In this document: piece after piece, positions 1 to 8,718 of the stretch
Layout of the letters: each line of letters opens with the position of its first letter
Position numbering within the stretch: position 1 is the stretch's first letter
NCBI GenBank assembly: GCA_017509605.1
Contig: JAFWPH010000006.1
Coordinates: 1-64,000, forward strand
Direction: 5' to 3'
Source: Bacteroidaceae bacterium
GTDB lineage: Bacteria; Bacteroidota; Bacteroidia; Bacteroidales; Bacteroidaceae
DNA: 64,000 nucleotides
Program-made: the position numbers and the translations under genes
The notes under the pieces: generated by a model
What the model was told of the DNA's origin: nothing
Seen by the model: only the letters and a program-made list of their open reading frames with translations
Databases searched by the model: none

Positions 1-209
1 AGGACGCTTTATCCGCTCTGTCCTGAAGTCTATAGCTTCAATCTTCTGTCATTGTTTTTGACGGTAGCTTGTCTCGGCCCAATGCCCCAAGGCATGGGCC
101 GCTACTGCTTATTGTCTGTTGTCTCAGTCTGTCAAAGAACTTCTCTTGCGAAACTCGGAAAACATGCCGTGTGCGTTAACAGCACCGCTTTTCTTCCGAG
201 TTGCGGATG
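1..209 (-). other. Leader region of an rRNA operon (16S gene off the left edge)
   Basis: Read on the minus strand, this stretch follows a strong promoter and contains the boxA-like element TTCTTTGAC at 131-139, then a run typical of the leaders I know ahead of 16S rRNA in Prevotella and Bacteroides (a GACAACA segment and an ATGACAGAAGAT-like segment near 45). There is no convincing coding sequence on either strand. The 16S gene itself is not in the window, so the assignment is inference from leader resemblance plus promoter strength. It could instead be the 5' region of another highly expressed non-coding transcript. Confidence 0.55.
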
Positions 210-241
210 CAAAGGTATAACGATTTTCCGGACTGGCAAAA
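210..241 (-). promoter_or_regulatory. Strong Bacteroidota-type promoter firing leftward
   Basis: On the minus strand a TTTTG -33 element (complement of 237-241) is followed after exactly 19 bases by TACCTTTG (complement of 210-217), matching the TTTG-N19/20-TAnnTTTG consensus. It points out of the window into the putative rRNA leader. Confidence 0.7.
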
Positions 242-453
242 CTTTTCAGCAATTTTTTTTCATCAAAACGCATTTTTTTGCGTTTCAAGGGCTGAGAAGA
301 GGTGAAAAACTAATTATATATAAGATTTTCGTCAAAAACAGGTCAAGAAAAGACTGGTTACGGTGAACGTCATTTGGGTGATTAGACAGCCATCAAAGAG
401 GATTTCATGGAGATGTTTTGGAAGGGCCATAGTGACCGATACCAATAAAGAAC
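242..453. other. Gene-free spacer between the leftward promoter and the DUF3737 gene
   Basis: AT-rich upstream of the promoter (about 242-340), then ordinary sequence. I see no supportable gene, RNA or repeat. A short plus-strand open frame across 52-366 crosses the promoter and leader and has no recognisable protein features. Confidence 0.5.
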
Positions 454-484
454 ATCATTCAGCGAGGTTCTTTCGCTGAATGAT
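454..484 (-). terminator. Hairpin overlapping the DUF3737 stop codon
   Basis: A perfect 12-bp inverted repeat (454-465 with 473-484, 7-base loop) spans the last codons and the TGA stop (455-457) of the minus-strand DUF3737 gene. The downstream U-run is weak (GTTCTTT), so it may be a terminator or an mRNA 3'-end stabiliser. It would close the moxR-bat-PAP2-DUF3737 transcript ahead of the leftward promoter. Confidence 0.5.
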
Positions 485-1312
485 GATACAGTCTGCAGGT
501 GGCAGTATGTTCTCGTCGATGGTGATACTTCCCACACTGTCCACCTCAATGCGTCCGCTTCTGGGATTCTTGATGTTGGTCACACTGCCACGGATATCAG
601 CTTGAAGGGTGGTGTCCTCGAACATGCGGTCGCAGTCCTCTCCGAAAGTGCAGTCTTCCAAGACCAGATTCTCCACATAACAAAGAGGTTGTTCTCCTGT
701 GATGTGGCACCTCACCAACTTGAGGTTCTTGGAATGCCATCCGAGATACTCCCCATTGATTTCGGAGTCGTAGATGACCACATCCTCACATTCCCAGAAA
801 GAGTCCTTGGTGGTGATCATGGCATGGTGCACCTCCACCCTTTTGCAGTACTGGAACACATATTTGGAATCCGTGTTCAGTCCATCGACATAAACATCGT
901 TACAAAACATGAAAGGATAAGTACCTTCATGCATGGTGACGTTTCTCACTTTCAGCCCATCTATCCTCCACAATGTCTCGTCAGCGTCGTTGAATGTGAC
1001 ATTCTCCAATTCCACGTTTCTCATTTCCCTGAACAGTTTGGGCGCATGGATAACCGTGTCGCGCATCACCATGTTGCAACTATACCATATAGCGGAACGT
1101 GCCCCCACCTCGAAAACGCAGTCAGTAATGAGCGAGCCATCAACATGCCACCAAGGGTACTTGCCAATAAAGCGGCATTTGTCGGCCTCGATGTTCTTGC
1201 AGCACTTGATGCCCGATTCCCCTTCAGTGATAGTAACATTTACGAGTTTAGTATCGTGAATAGCAAATAAAGGGCGTTCGCCACCAAAATACCGATTCCT
1301 TATAATTTCCAT
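455..1312 (-). CDS. DUF3737 family protein (beta-helix-like)
   Basis: A 285-residue protein with no signal peptide or membrane segment. The sequence is a succession of roughly 20-residue rungs of short alternating strands (for example ENVTFNDADETLWRID, LVRCHITGEQPLCYVENL), with regularly spaced Cys, Asn and aromatic residues, as in single-stranded right-handed beta-helices. I recognise it as the DUF3737 family, which is common in gut bacteria and has no established function. The start is ATG at 1312, matching the family's usual beginning (MEIIRNRYFGGERPLF). It lies 70 bases downstream of the PAP2 gene on the same strand and may be the last gene of that transcript. Family assignment is fairly sure; biochemical role is unknown. 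Confidence 0.8.
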   Translation of the reverse strand: MEIIRNRYFGGERPLFAIHDTKLVNVTITEGESGIKCCKNIEADKCRFIGKYPWWHVDGSLITDCVFEVGARSAIWYSCNMVMRDTVIHAPKLFREMRNVELENVTFNDADETLWRIDGLKVRNVTMHEGTYPFMFCNDVYVDGLNTDSKYVFQYCKRVEVHHAMITTKDSFWECEDVVIYDSEINGEYLGWHSKNLKLVRCHITGEQPLCYVENLVLEDCTFGEDCDRMFEDTTLQADIRGSVTNIKNPRSGRIEVDSVGSITIDENILPPADCIIIQRKNLAE

Positions 1313-1382
1313 TTTAATGTTGTTTCTTCATATAAAATAAAAAAAGAACTTGCCGAAAGCGAGATGACAACAGGACATGTCC

Positions 1383-2078
1383 TTAGGATATTCCATTATA
1401 TACGGCCAAAATGGCAATACATATATAATTAAAGAAGATGACCGCCATAAACATATTGAGGTCAGACTTGAGATATCCAGTGGAAGTGAACTGTACCGAA
1501 ATGAGTTTGACCTCATCGGTATTCTTTAACAAACGACTCAGCAAGAAATAAAACACCGTGCCAAAGATGCATCCGCAGATCAACCCCACGACGATGTCGC
1601 CAAGGAAATGCACGCCCAGATAAAGACGAGTGAAAGTGGTGATAGACGACCAGAGGAAGAGGACGACAGTGAGTTTGCCGTATCTGAACAACCAGCTGAG
1701 GAACATGGCCATAGAGAAGGAGTTGCAGGCATGTCCGGAGAAGAATCCGAATTTGCCACCCCTGTAATTATCAACCACATCGATGAGGTACATCAGTTGA
1801 GGGTCCTGAGTGGGTCTCCATCTTGCCACTGTAGGTTTGACCAGGCCAGAGCAGATCATATCAGCGAATGCCATCATCAGCCCGAGTACGATGAGAATGG
1901 TGAATCCCCTCTTGAGCGTGTTGTTACGGAAAATAATAATGAGCAGCACGACAACAAGCAACGACCATGCGAAGGTGTTGGTGATGATGTTCATGACATT
2001 GTCCCAGAAGAGCGACTCACTGCCATTGATGGCAAGTGTGGCCTGATGATCAAACTCGTTTAAGTCGTTAATGTTCAT
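1383..2078 (-). CDS. PAP2 family membrane phosphatase
   Basis: A 231-residue polytopic membrane protein of the PAP2/type 2 phosphatidic acid phosphatase superfamily, which removes phosphate from lipid phosphates such as undecaprenyl or phosphatidylglycerol phosphates. All three signature motifs are present: KPTVARWRP (K-x6-RP), FFSGHACNS (the PSGH-type motif, with F in place of P), and TRLYLGVHFLGD (SR-x5-H-x3-D type with the catalytic His). Five to six hydrophobic helices alternate with these loops. A TTG six bases upstream is possible, but ATG at 2078 (MNINDLNEF) is the better start. It sits 32 bases after batE on the same strand. The exact substrate cannot be read from sequence. Confidence 0.88.
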   Translation of the reverse strand: MNINDLNEFDHQATLAINGSESLFWDNVMNIITNTFAWSLLVVVLLIIIFRNNTLKRGFTILIVLGLMMAFADMICSGLVKPTVARWRPTQDPQLMYLIDVVDNYRGGKFGFFSGHACNSFSMAMFLSWLFRYGKLTVVLFLWSSITTFTRLYLGVHFLGDIVVGLICGCIFGTVFYFLLSRLLKNTDEVKLISVQFTSTGYLKSDLNMFMAVIFFNYICIAILAVYNGIS

Positions 2079-2110
2079 AATCAAAAAGATAATTGCTCAA
2101 TGAAGGTGTT

Positions 2111-2932
2111 TCAGATTACTTCGATTGCATCGACAGGCACCCATCCGATCTTGCCCTCTTCCAGTTTTATTTCTCTCCATCCCTTCATGGAAGCATCCTC
2201 GACATGCACTTTGGATCCTTCGTGGATGACAAAAAGTTCGGTGCTGCTCTCATTAGGACTGCTTTTGACCACGATGCTGGGAGCGATCACGATGGCATAG
2301 TCTCGGTTGGTGAGTGTGCGATGCTGGCTATAGGCGGCGAGGTTGGCCACAACGCAAACCACGCACATGACCACTGCCCCATAGAATCCTGTTTTTCTCA
2401 TCCAGATGGCACTGGTGAAGAGATATGCGAGGAAGAGCAGGAGCATCAGAATGAAAGAAGCGATGGCCACGACTGCCCACTTGTCAATGCTCATGCAGTT
2501 GACCACACTCCGGGCCCATGTGACGAAGAACATTTCCGATGGAGGTGTGACCTTATCCACCGTCTTTCCTCTTGCCAGTGCGAGATTAGCCCTGATGTCT
2601 GCATCTCCCGGGTCGAGCAGGAAAGCCCTCTCATAGCATATAATGGCCTGAGGGATATTGTCCAGTTTGTAGAAGCAGTTGCCCAAGTTATAATAATAGA
2701 CAGGTGACTCTCCCTCGATGGCCAGCAACGACTCATACATCTGTGCGGCAGTCTCGAAATCATCTTTCTTGTACGCGGAGTCAGCGGCCTCTTTGGTAGC
2801 CCCCTCGATGATACTGACCTTTCGGAGGTTGCTCGACACCGTGTTGTCGTTTTTCCCTGTTTTGCCATTTTGTGCCCACGAGTCTGCACAGAAGATGGCG
2901 GTCAAAAATAATATGATATATATTTTTCTCAT
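2111..2932 (-). CDS. batE: BatE: TPR and SH3b protein of the Bat operon
   Basis: A 273-residue protein: signal peptide (about 1-20), tetratricopeptide repeats (about 57-125, e.g. PVYYYNLGNCFYKLDNIPQA), two transmembrane helices (about 150-172 and 180-198) and a C-terminal SH3b-like domain ending WREIKLEEGKIGWVP. This order is typical of BatE in Bacteroidota. The Bat proteins were linked to aerotolerance in Bacteroides fragilis and are thought to form an inner-membrane/periplasmic complex with the VWA proteins and MoxR. The start overlaps the batD stop by four bases (ATGA), implying translational coupling. Role is by family; exact biochemistry is unknown. Confidence 0.88.
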   Translation of the reverse strand: MRKIYIILFLTAIFCADSWAQNGKTGKNDNTVSSNLRKVSIIEGATKEAADSAYKKDDFETAAQMYESLLAIEGESPVYYYNLGNCFYKLDNIPQAIICYERAFLLDPGDADIRANLALARGKTVDKVTPPSEMFFVTWARSVVNCMSIDKWAVVAIASFILMLLLFLAYLFTSAIWMRKTGFYGAVVMCVVCVVANLAAYSQHRTLTNRDYAIVIAPSIVVKSSPNESSTELFVIHEGSKVHVEDASMKGWREIKLEEGKIGWVPVDAIEVI

Positions 2933-4785
2933 TTCCTTTTCTTTATGATGTTTTCCATTTCGCTGATCACGTCAGAAGCCTCCTTGAAAGTGTTGTCCAT
3001 CGTCTCGGCAGGGTCACCTGGAGCATATCGGGCGAACTCGCAATCGTTGAGACAGTTCATGAACTTATCTGTCAGCGCCTGTTCAATGTTCCTCTCCGCA
3101 AGCTTTTCAGATATATTCTCCTTATTGAGATTCTCCATCGGTATGCTGAGTTTATCACTGACATATCCCATCAAAGCCCTGAGCACTTCGTCGTAGAACT
3201 CATTGGTCTGTCCTTTTCTCATCAATTCGGCAGCAGCCTTCAGTCGTTTTCCTGCCACCTTGTTGGCTTTCCGTCCCTTTACGGCAGCGATATTGGCATT
3301 TTTGGCGGCATACCTCCGTCCAAGAATTGCCATCGCCACAAAAGCGAGGAAGGCCAGGGCGTATGCTATCCAGTAGTTTTTGGTGGCGAAGAAATGCCTT
3401 CCCTTATGTCTTGGGTGAGCGTCCCCCGTCTTGATGAAGCGGATATCCTGGTTGAGTGTTCTGACAGTCTGGCCTCCGTTTGTGAAGTCCGAGACGGCCT
3501 GACTTGAATTTCCCGCACCCTTTTCCACTTTGACAGTGTATGGTTCAGTGGAAATGGTTTTGTAAGCATTGGCATTGACATCGAAGAACACGAAATTGAG
3601 TGGGGGAATCGTGTAGGTACCGGCAATTCGTGGCACCGCCAGATACTCGAACTGCCTTGTTCCGGCCAATCCTCCGTTAGTGATTTTGAAGTCATCGTTC
3701 ACCTTTGCGTCATAGACCTCGAAATCCTTCGGGAAATTCACCGTTGGTGTGGATATCAGCTTCATATTACCGACTCCCTTGACGTTCACCTTCATGGTGA
3801 TGGCGTCGTTGGTCTTGAACTCATTGCCATTGATAGAGGATGATATGCTGAAAGAGCCGACGGCGCCAGAGAATCCCTCAGGTTTTTCGGGCAATGGGCT
3901 GACATGGACCACGATTTTCGGTGTGACAATCTTCTTCTTCAGTTCGATCATGCCACTGACACCATTGAAGAAGGCATCGACGGGGTCAATGGCTCTGTTG
4001 ACCTGCTCCACGACTCCTTCGAAAGTCAGAGATGGTATCTCGATATCTCCGGTCTGCTGCGGGAAGAGCACATACTGGCTCCACACGACGGTATGGTAGT
4101 TACGTCCGTTGTAACTCTCCACAGAGAACTGTTTTGTTCTGGGCAAGGGCAGTTCCTGAATTTGGAATCCGTCAAGGCTTGGCAGTTTGCCATCGAGTTG
4201 AGTGAGGTTAACCAAGGTATAGACCTTGTATGTGAGCAGGACGGCCTCTTGTTCGTGTACATTAGTCCGGTTGACTGTTGCCGTCATGAAGAGGTCGCTG
4301 TTCGACACACTGCCAACGGACCTGGTGGGTCGTGACGCAGAAGACTGTGGTGTTCCCCCCTGTTGCTGTGCGTGATTACTGCCTTGTCCTATGGGAGCCA
4401 CATTGATGGTGAGCGTGTTGGACTTGATGGTCTTGCCATCTACTTTTGCCGTAGCCTCCCCGAGTGTGTATTTACCGGCCTTGCTGCAAAGCAACACATA
4501 GGTGTAAGTGACTGAGCTGGAACGGGAATAATGTCCGTTGACAATCTGAGTGCTGCTCTGCCTTGATGTGCTGGGGCCGTAGATGACTTCGAATCCCTTG
4601 AAGTTGGGTGCATCGAAGTCAGAGTGGTCGAAGGTGTTGATGGTGAATTGCACCCGGAACTGGTCGCCCACCTCCACATGTGAGGGTGCGTTGGCAGTGA
4701 TGGTGATGTCTTCGGCTGCGAGATGCGTCAGCATCACCAGGAAATATGTCAAAAAGAGAGATAACCGTTTCATAACAATAATCAT
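2929..4785 (-). CDS. batD: BatD: large periplasmic membrane-anchored protein
   Basis: A 618-residue protein with an N-terminal signal peptide (start either at 4785 or four codons later at 4773, MKRLSLFLTYFL), a long periplasmic region of repeated beta-sandwich units, one transmembrane helix near 465-487 (NYWIAYALAFLAFVAMAIL) and a cytoplasmic helical tail rich in Lys and Glu. Length and architecture match BatD (oxygen-tolerance protein family). It follows batC by only four bases and overlaps batE. BatD is believed to present the periplasmic face of the Bat complex; the ligand is not known. Confidence 0.88.
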   Translation of the reverse strand: MIIVMKRLSLFLTYFLVMLTHLAAEDITITANAPSHVEVGDQFRVQFTINTFDHSDFDAPNFKGFEVIYGPSTSRQSSTQIVNGHYSRSSSVTYTYVLLCSKAGKYTLGEATAKVDGKTIKSNTLTINVAPIGQGSNHAQQQGGTPQSSASRPTRSVGSVSNSDLFMTATVNRTNVHEQEAVLLTYKVYTLVNLTQLDGKLPSLDGFQIQELPLPRTKQFSVESYNGRNYHTVVWSQYVLFPQQTGDIEIPSLTFEGVVEQVNRAIDPVDAFFNGVSGMIELKKKIVTPKIVVHVSPLPEKPEGFSGAVGSFSISSSINGNEFKTNDAITMKVNVKGVGNMKLISTPTVNFPKDFEVYDAKVNDDFKITNGGLAGTRQFEYLAVPRIAGTYTIPPLNFVFFDVNANAYKTISTEPYTVKVEKGAGNSSQAVSDFTNGGQTVRTLNQDIRFIKTGDAHPRHKGRHFFATKNYWIAYALAFLAFVAMAILGRRYAAKNANIAAVKGRKANKVAGKRLKAAAELMRKGQTNEFYDEVLRALMGYVSDKLSIPMENLNKENISEKLAERNIEQALTDKFMNCLNDCEFARYAPGDPAETMDNTFKEASDVISEMENIIKKRK

Positions 4786-4789
4786 TTAC

Positions 4790-5479
4790 TTACCAGTCCT
4801 TTTGCAGCCTTCGTGGTTGTCTTGTCTGTTTCTCCTTCACCTTACGCTGCACGTTCTTCTCATCCTGCTGAGCCGAGTTGAGCAATTGGTCTGCGGCTTC
4901 CTGGCTCATATCCTGCTGGTTTTTCTTTTGTTCCTGTTGTTGAGGCTGTTGTTTATCCTGTTGTTCTTGTTTCTTGTCGTCTTGGTTTTGGTCTTTGTTG
5001 TCTTGGTTGTTGTTTCCTCCCCCACCCCCGTTGTTCGGGTTGTTCTTGAGCATATGCTGCGCCATGGCGAGGTTGTATCGTGTCTCGTTGTCATTGGGGT
5101 TGCATCTGAGGGAAGCCTTGTAAAGTTCCACCGCATCCTTGTAGTTTCTGGATGCATACTGCAAGTTTCCCATATTGTGGTAGATTTTTGCTTTTTTCAG
5201 GCTGTTGTTCCCCACCAGTTCGAGAGACTGCATATACCTTTGGTAGGCCGTTGAGTCCTGCCGTTGCATCGTGAGCGCATTGCCAAGATTGAAGTACGCC
5301 TCCGCAGATGGTTTCTTTTCGATGGCCTTGGTGTAATACACCTCAGCCTTGTTGAAAGCATTCTGTCGGTATGCGGCATTGCCCAGGCGAATGTAGTCGC
5401 GGTCGGAGGTCTGCGCCCCGACAGCGACACAATAGGCAATTGTCATGATCGTGAGTATGTATCTATTCATATTCATCAT
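4790..5479 (-). CDS. batC: BatC: TPR protein with Gln/Asn/Lys-rich tail
   Basis: A 229-residue exported protein: signal peptide (1-22), three or four TPR units (about 28-145, e.g. AEAYFNLGNALTMQRQDSTA), then a low-complexity tail from about 150 with a Gly run, Asn repeats and long Gln/Lys/Asp stretches. The TPR part points to protein-protein interaction inside the Bat assembly. Three consecutive Met codons at the start (5479, 5476, 5470) leave the exact initiation point open; all give the same signal peptide. It lies 23 bases after batB and four before batD. Confidence 0.85.
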   Translation of the reverse strand: MMNMNRYILTIMTIAYCVAVGAQTSDRDYIRLGNAAYRQNAFNKAEVYYTKAIEKKPSAEAYFNLGNALTMQRQDSTAYQRYMQSLELVGNNSLKKAKIYHNMGNLQYASRNYKDAVELYKASLRCNPNDNETRYNLAMAQHMLKNNPNNGGGGGNNNQDNKDQNQDDKKQEQQDKQQPQQQEQKKNQQDMSQEAADQLLNSAQQDEKNVQRKVKEKQTRQPRRLQKDW

Positions 5480-5502
5480 CTTATCATCATTCGGTCACAG
5501 TG

Positions 5503-6540
5503 TCATTCACTTTTTTTCACTTGCTTAGAGAAGACATTGAAGTTGCGGAGCAATGGGTTCTTCTTCTCAGCGATGCAGAGGTCTATCAAAAGTACCACAA
5601 ACAAGAGTATTGCGACTGCCACGAACTGCTCATCATACTCAGAGAACATCTTGGCAGAGATGTCTGCCTTCTGCATGTCGTCCAGTTCCTTCGACAGCAG
5701 CATCTGCGCTCTCTCCGTTTGGTCCACATGGATATAGACGCCGTCTCCGGCCCGCGCAATATCTTTTCCCACGCTCTCGTTGAGTCGTGTGATGACCGTC
5801 TGTCCTGTGTTGTCAGTCTTGTAATTGCCTCCTCCCATGGGTATAGGTCCACCTGCTTCGGTTCCGACGGAGAGCACGAAGATTCTGATTCCAGCCTTCT
5901 TGGCTTCCTTGGCAGCCTCAACGGCACCATCCTCGTGGTCTTCAGCGTCGGTGATGAGAATGAGGGCACGTCCCACATTCTTTGTGGTGCTGAATCCGCG
6001 TTGTGCTTGCGATATGGCTTGTGCCAGCGCCGTTCCCTGCACACTGATGGCAGAGGGTTCCATCTGGTCGAGGAACATCTTGGCCGACACGTAATCGGAA
6101 GTCACGGGCAAAAGGGTAAGTGCCTTTCCCGCGAACATCACCAGTCCGATGCGGTCGCTGTCGAACTGATCGACCAACTTGCTTACAATCATCTTGGCCT
6201 TCTCGAGTCTTGAAGGCTGAATGTCCCGGCAAAGCATGGAGTTGGACACATCGACTGCGATGACCACTTCTATACCTGACCGTTTGACCTCCTCATTACG
6301 TGTGCCATACTGTGGACGTGCCAGCATGAACACAGCAAGTGTCAAAGCCAGCATCATCAAGGCGAACTTGAGGTTACGCCGGATGACAGAGACCTCAGGC
6401 ATCAGATGCTTGAGCAGTTCAGGGTCGCCAAACTTTCTCAGGTTCTTCTTCATCCTCCTCTGGTACAACCAGTAGATGATGATGAACAACGGCACAAGTG
6501 CAAGAAGGTATAAATATGTGGGATGTGCAAATCTAAACAT
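5503..6540 (-). CDS. batB: BatB: VWA-domain membrane protein
   Basis: A 345-residue protein with two N-terminal helices (about 8-27 and 58-77), a von Willebrand A domain (about 88-295) and a C-terminal helix (about 308-330). The MIDAS metal site is complete in its first motif (AVDVSNSM, DxSxS), with the T and D motifs at VQGTALAQ and LITDAEDHEDG. This is the classical BatA/BatB plan, with the VWA domain in the periplasm held between helices. It works with the MoxR-type AAA+ ATPase encoded upstream. Gene order A-B-C-D-E supports calling this one BatB. Confidence 0.9.
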   Translation of the reverse strand: MFRFAHPTYLYLLALVPLFIIIYWLYQRRMKKNLRKFGDPELLKHLMPEVSVIRRNLKFALMMLALTLAVFMLARPQYGTRNEEVKRSGIEVVIAVDVSNSMLCRDIQPSRLEKAKMIVSKLVDQFDSDRIGLVMFAGKALTLLPVTSDYVSAKMFLDQMEPSAISVQGTALAQAISQAQRGFSTTKNVGRALILITDAEDHEDGAVEAAKEAKKAGIRIFVLSVGTEAGGPIPMGGGNYKTDNTGQTVITRLNESVGKDIARAGDGVYIHVDQTERAQMLLSKELDDMQKADISAKMFSEYDEQFVAVAILLFVVLLIDLCIAEKKNPLLRNFNVFSKQVKKSE

Positions 6541-6626
6541 GTTTTGTTTCTTTGTCTATATGTTGAAGGAGCCAAGTCTGTGCATCATGTGATCACTTCA
6601 GTCAGAGAGGAAAGTCCTCTTGTCTG

Positions 6627-7616
6627 TCAGGGGAGTCTTCTGAGCACGACAACGCGCAGCAAGATCTCAAGCAGCAGCACACAAAGCGCGGCCCAAGCGA
6701 AAGGCTCGAACAACTCGTTGCGTTTGCTATACTCTTTCACATTGAATTTGGTTCTCTCCAGTTTGTCAATCTCCTTATAGATTTCCTCCAGCTCGGTGTT
6801 TCGGGTAGCCCTGAAATAGCGTCCTCCGGTTGATTCCGAGATGTCGGTCATTGTTTTCTCGTCGATTTCCACAGGCATCATGACCGTTCCACCTGTAGGG
6901 AGCGGATAAGGAGCCATGCCATTCTTACCAATACCAATGGCGTAGATTCTCACTTTGTTCTTTTTCGCGATCTCAGCTGCAGTGACGGGCGAGATGTTGC
7001 CACAGTTGTTGACGCCATCGGTGAGCAAGATGAGCACTTTGGATTTGGCCTGGCTATTGCGCAATCGGAGCAGCGCGTTCATGATGCCGTCACCGAGAGC
7101 TGTACCATCCTCCAGAATACCAGTTGCAGCCATATTGCAGTCCACGTCATTGTATAGGTTCATCAGCACTGCATGGTCTGTAGTCAGGGGGCACTGTGTA
7201 TAAGCCTCGCCCGCGAAGACTGTCAGTCCGATATTGTCGTTCTGTCTGCTTTCGATGAACTGTTGTGCGATTTTTCTCAGGGCTTCCACTCGGTTTGGTT
7301 TGAAGTCCTGCGCCAGCATACTGGTTGACACATCGACCGCCAACATGATATCGACCCCTTCCACGTCCGTATCGCTCCAAGTGTTCTTGCTTTGGGGTCG
7401 AGCGAGTATAATCACGACCAAAGCAAGCAGTATGTTTCTCAACAAGAAAGGCATGTGCATGAGGTACATCCGCCATGTTCGAGGCACGTACCTGTACTTG
7501 GCCACTTCCGGCATCTTCATCGCCGGTTGGCTTTTCTTGCTTCTGAGCACATACCAGACGATGTAGGGTATGAGTGCGAGCAAGAGCACGAACATATATG
7601 GGTTTTTGAATACCAT
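6627..7616 (-). CDS. batA: BatA: VWA-domain membrane protein
   Basis: A 329-residue paralogue of the next gene: two N-terminal helices, a VWA domain with MIDAS motif AVDVSTSM near 92 and LILLTDGVNN near 195, and a C-terminal helix (FEPFAWAALCVLLLEILL). Together with BatB it is expected to form the metal-dependent protein-binding part of the Bat complex. The start is ATG at 7616, 11 bases after the preceding gene. The 86-base gap before batB shows no clear promoter. Confidence 0.9.
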   Translation of the reverse strand: MVFKNPYMFVLLLALIPYIVWYVLRSKKSQPAMKMPEVAKYRYVPRTWRMYLMHMPFLLRNILLALVVIILARPQSKNTWSDTDVEGVDIMLAVDVSTSMLAQDFKPNRVEALRKIAQQFIESRQNDNIGLTVFAGEAYTQCPLTTDHAVLMNLYNDVDCNMAATGILEDGTALGDGIMNALLRLRNSQAKSKVLILLTDGVNNCGNISPVTAAEIAKKNKVRIYAIGIGKNGMAPYPLPTGGTVMMPVEIDEKTMTDISESTGGRYFRATRNTELEEIYKEIDKLERTKFNVKEYSKRNELFEPFAWAALCVLLLEILLRVVVLRRLP

Positions 7617-7627
7617 TGTCTTTCAGT

Positions 7628-8716
7628 TTAAATATTCAACAGAATAATACGATAGGTGATATACCCAGCGACGCATGTCAGCACCAACGCCGCCACGATA
7701 ATACTTATCACGAGCACTCTCTTAATGATTGACGATCTCTTCTCCACCACCACAATCTCAGTAGGTTGTTGCTGTTCTTTCTCTTCTTTCTTGGTGGTGT
7801 TGATAAACTCTATGGCCGTGACAAGGTTACGGTCGTTCTCATTGACCAAGGTGCTGTATTTGGCGAACTTCACAAGGTCGGCAGTTGTGAAGAGTTCATT
7901 GAGTTCGTCAATTGCCATGGGGTCATCTATTTGCTGCAACCGTTCAATGATTTCTCCAGAAGTCATCTCCATGGCGTTGAATCCATAACGTTCGTTGATA
8001 TACTGTCGCAGCGTGTCTGTGAGTCTTGTATAGTACTCCTTCGAATCCTCGCTCTGCCACATCTTCTCCTCCCGGATCTTCTCGATCTTCTGCATAGCGG
8101 CCTTATGGGGCGGGATATGCGGTTTGAGTTTGATACGTTTAATGATGGGTTTGTTGTCATTGAGCCTTGCTGCCACGTACAGGAGCAGTATGGTGAGTAT
8201 GACTACGAGCAGCGATCCCCAGACCACCCCTTTCCATTCATTCCAGTCAAAAGGAGGTGTCATGACTGGTTTCATGCCAGCGATTTGTTCAGGATGCAGC
8301 GTATCGACCTCGAAAGTGAGCACTTTGAGAGCCATGCTTTTCGACTCATAGATCTTGTCACCCACCTTCACTTTCATTGGTGGTATGCGGTAGAGTGTTG
8401 TATCGAACGAAGTGACGGTATAGCTCTTAGAGAGTGTGAACCGTTTGTTGTCATTGATCCACTGTGTGTCGGGTTCTGTTGATGACAAGACCTCGATACC
8501 GGGAGTGATCTGTTGCAAGGAGTCGAAGACCGGCATTTCCACCACTGTACCTTTGTCGGCTGTCACATTCAAGTGGATCTGTGTCTGTTCTCCGATAAAG
8601 ATGGCAATAGAGTCGATTTTGGCTTCCACATTGACCTGTGCCATGGCACATGCCACGTAAAGAGCCAGTAGAACGGCCGACATTGCAACACGTCGAATAT
8701 TAACTATTCCTTCCAT
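7628..8716 (-). CDS. Bat-operon protein with two membrane helices, short BatD-like
   Basis: A 362-residue protein found at this position in Bacteroidota bat operons. It has a signal peptide (about 1-26), a periplasmic beta-rich region (27-160), a transmembrane helix (about 167-188, VVWGSLLVVILTILLLYVAA), a cytoplasmic helical region with a charged segment (190-320) and a second helix near 334-358. The N-terminal part resembles one BatD-type beta domain (QTQIHLNVTADKGTVVEMP). It is separated from its neighbours by 2 and 11 bases. A structural role in the Bat complex is inferred from context; no enzymatic motif is visible. Confidence 0.75.
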   Translation of the reverse strand: MEGIVNIRRVAMSAVLLALYVACAMAQVNVEAKIDSIAIFIGEQTQIHLNVTADKGTVVEMPVFDSLQQITPGIEVLSSTEPDTQWINDNKRFTLSKSYTVTSFDTTLYRIPPMKVKVGDKIYESKSMALKVLTFEVDTLHPEQIAGMKPVMTPPFDWNEWKGVVWGSLLVVILTILLLYVAARLNDNKPIIKRIKLKPHIPPHKAAMQKIEKIREEKMWQSEDSKEYYTRLTDTLRQYINERYGFNAMEMTSGEIIERLQQIDDPMAIDELNELFTTADLVKFAKYSTLVNENDRNLVTAIEFINTTKKEEKEQQQPTEIVVVEKRSSIIKRVLVISIIVAALVLTCVAGYITYRIILLNI

Positions 8717-8718
8717 TG

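Noticed and set aside
52-366. 104-codon plus-strand frame near the left edge
   Set aside because: Crosses a consensus leftward promoter and the putative rRNA leader; sequence is low in protein-like pattern.
602-1270. 222-codon plus-strand frame
   Set aside because: Antisense to the DUF3737 gene, which has clear family features.
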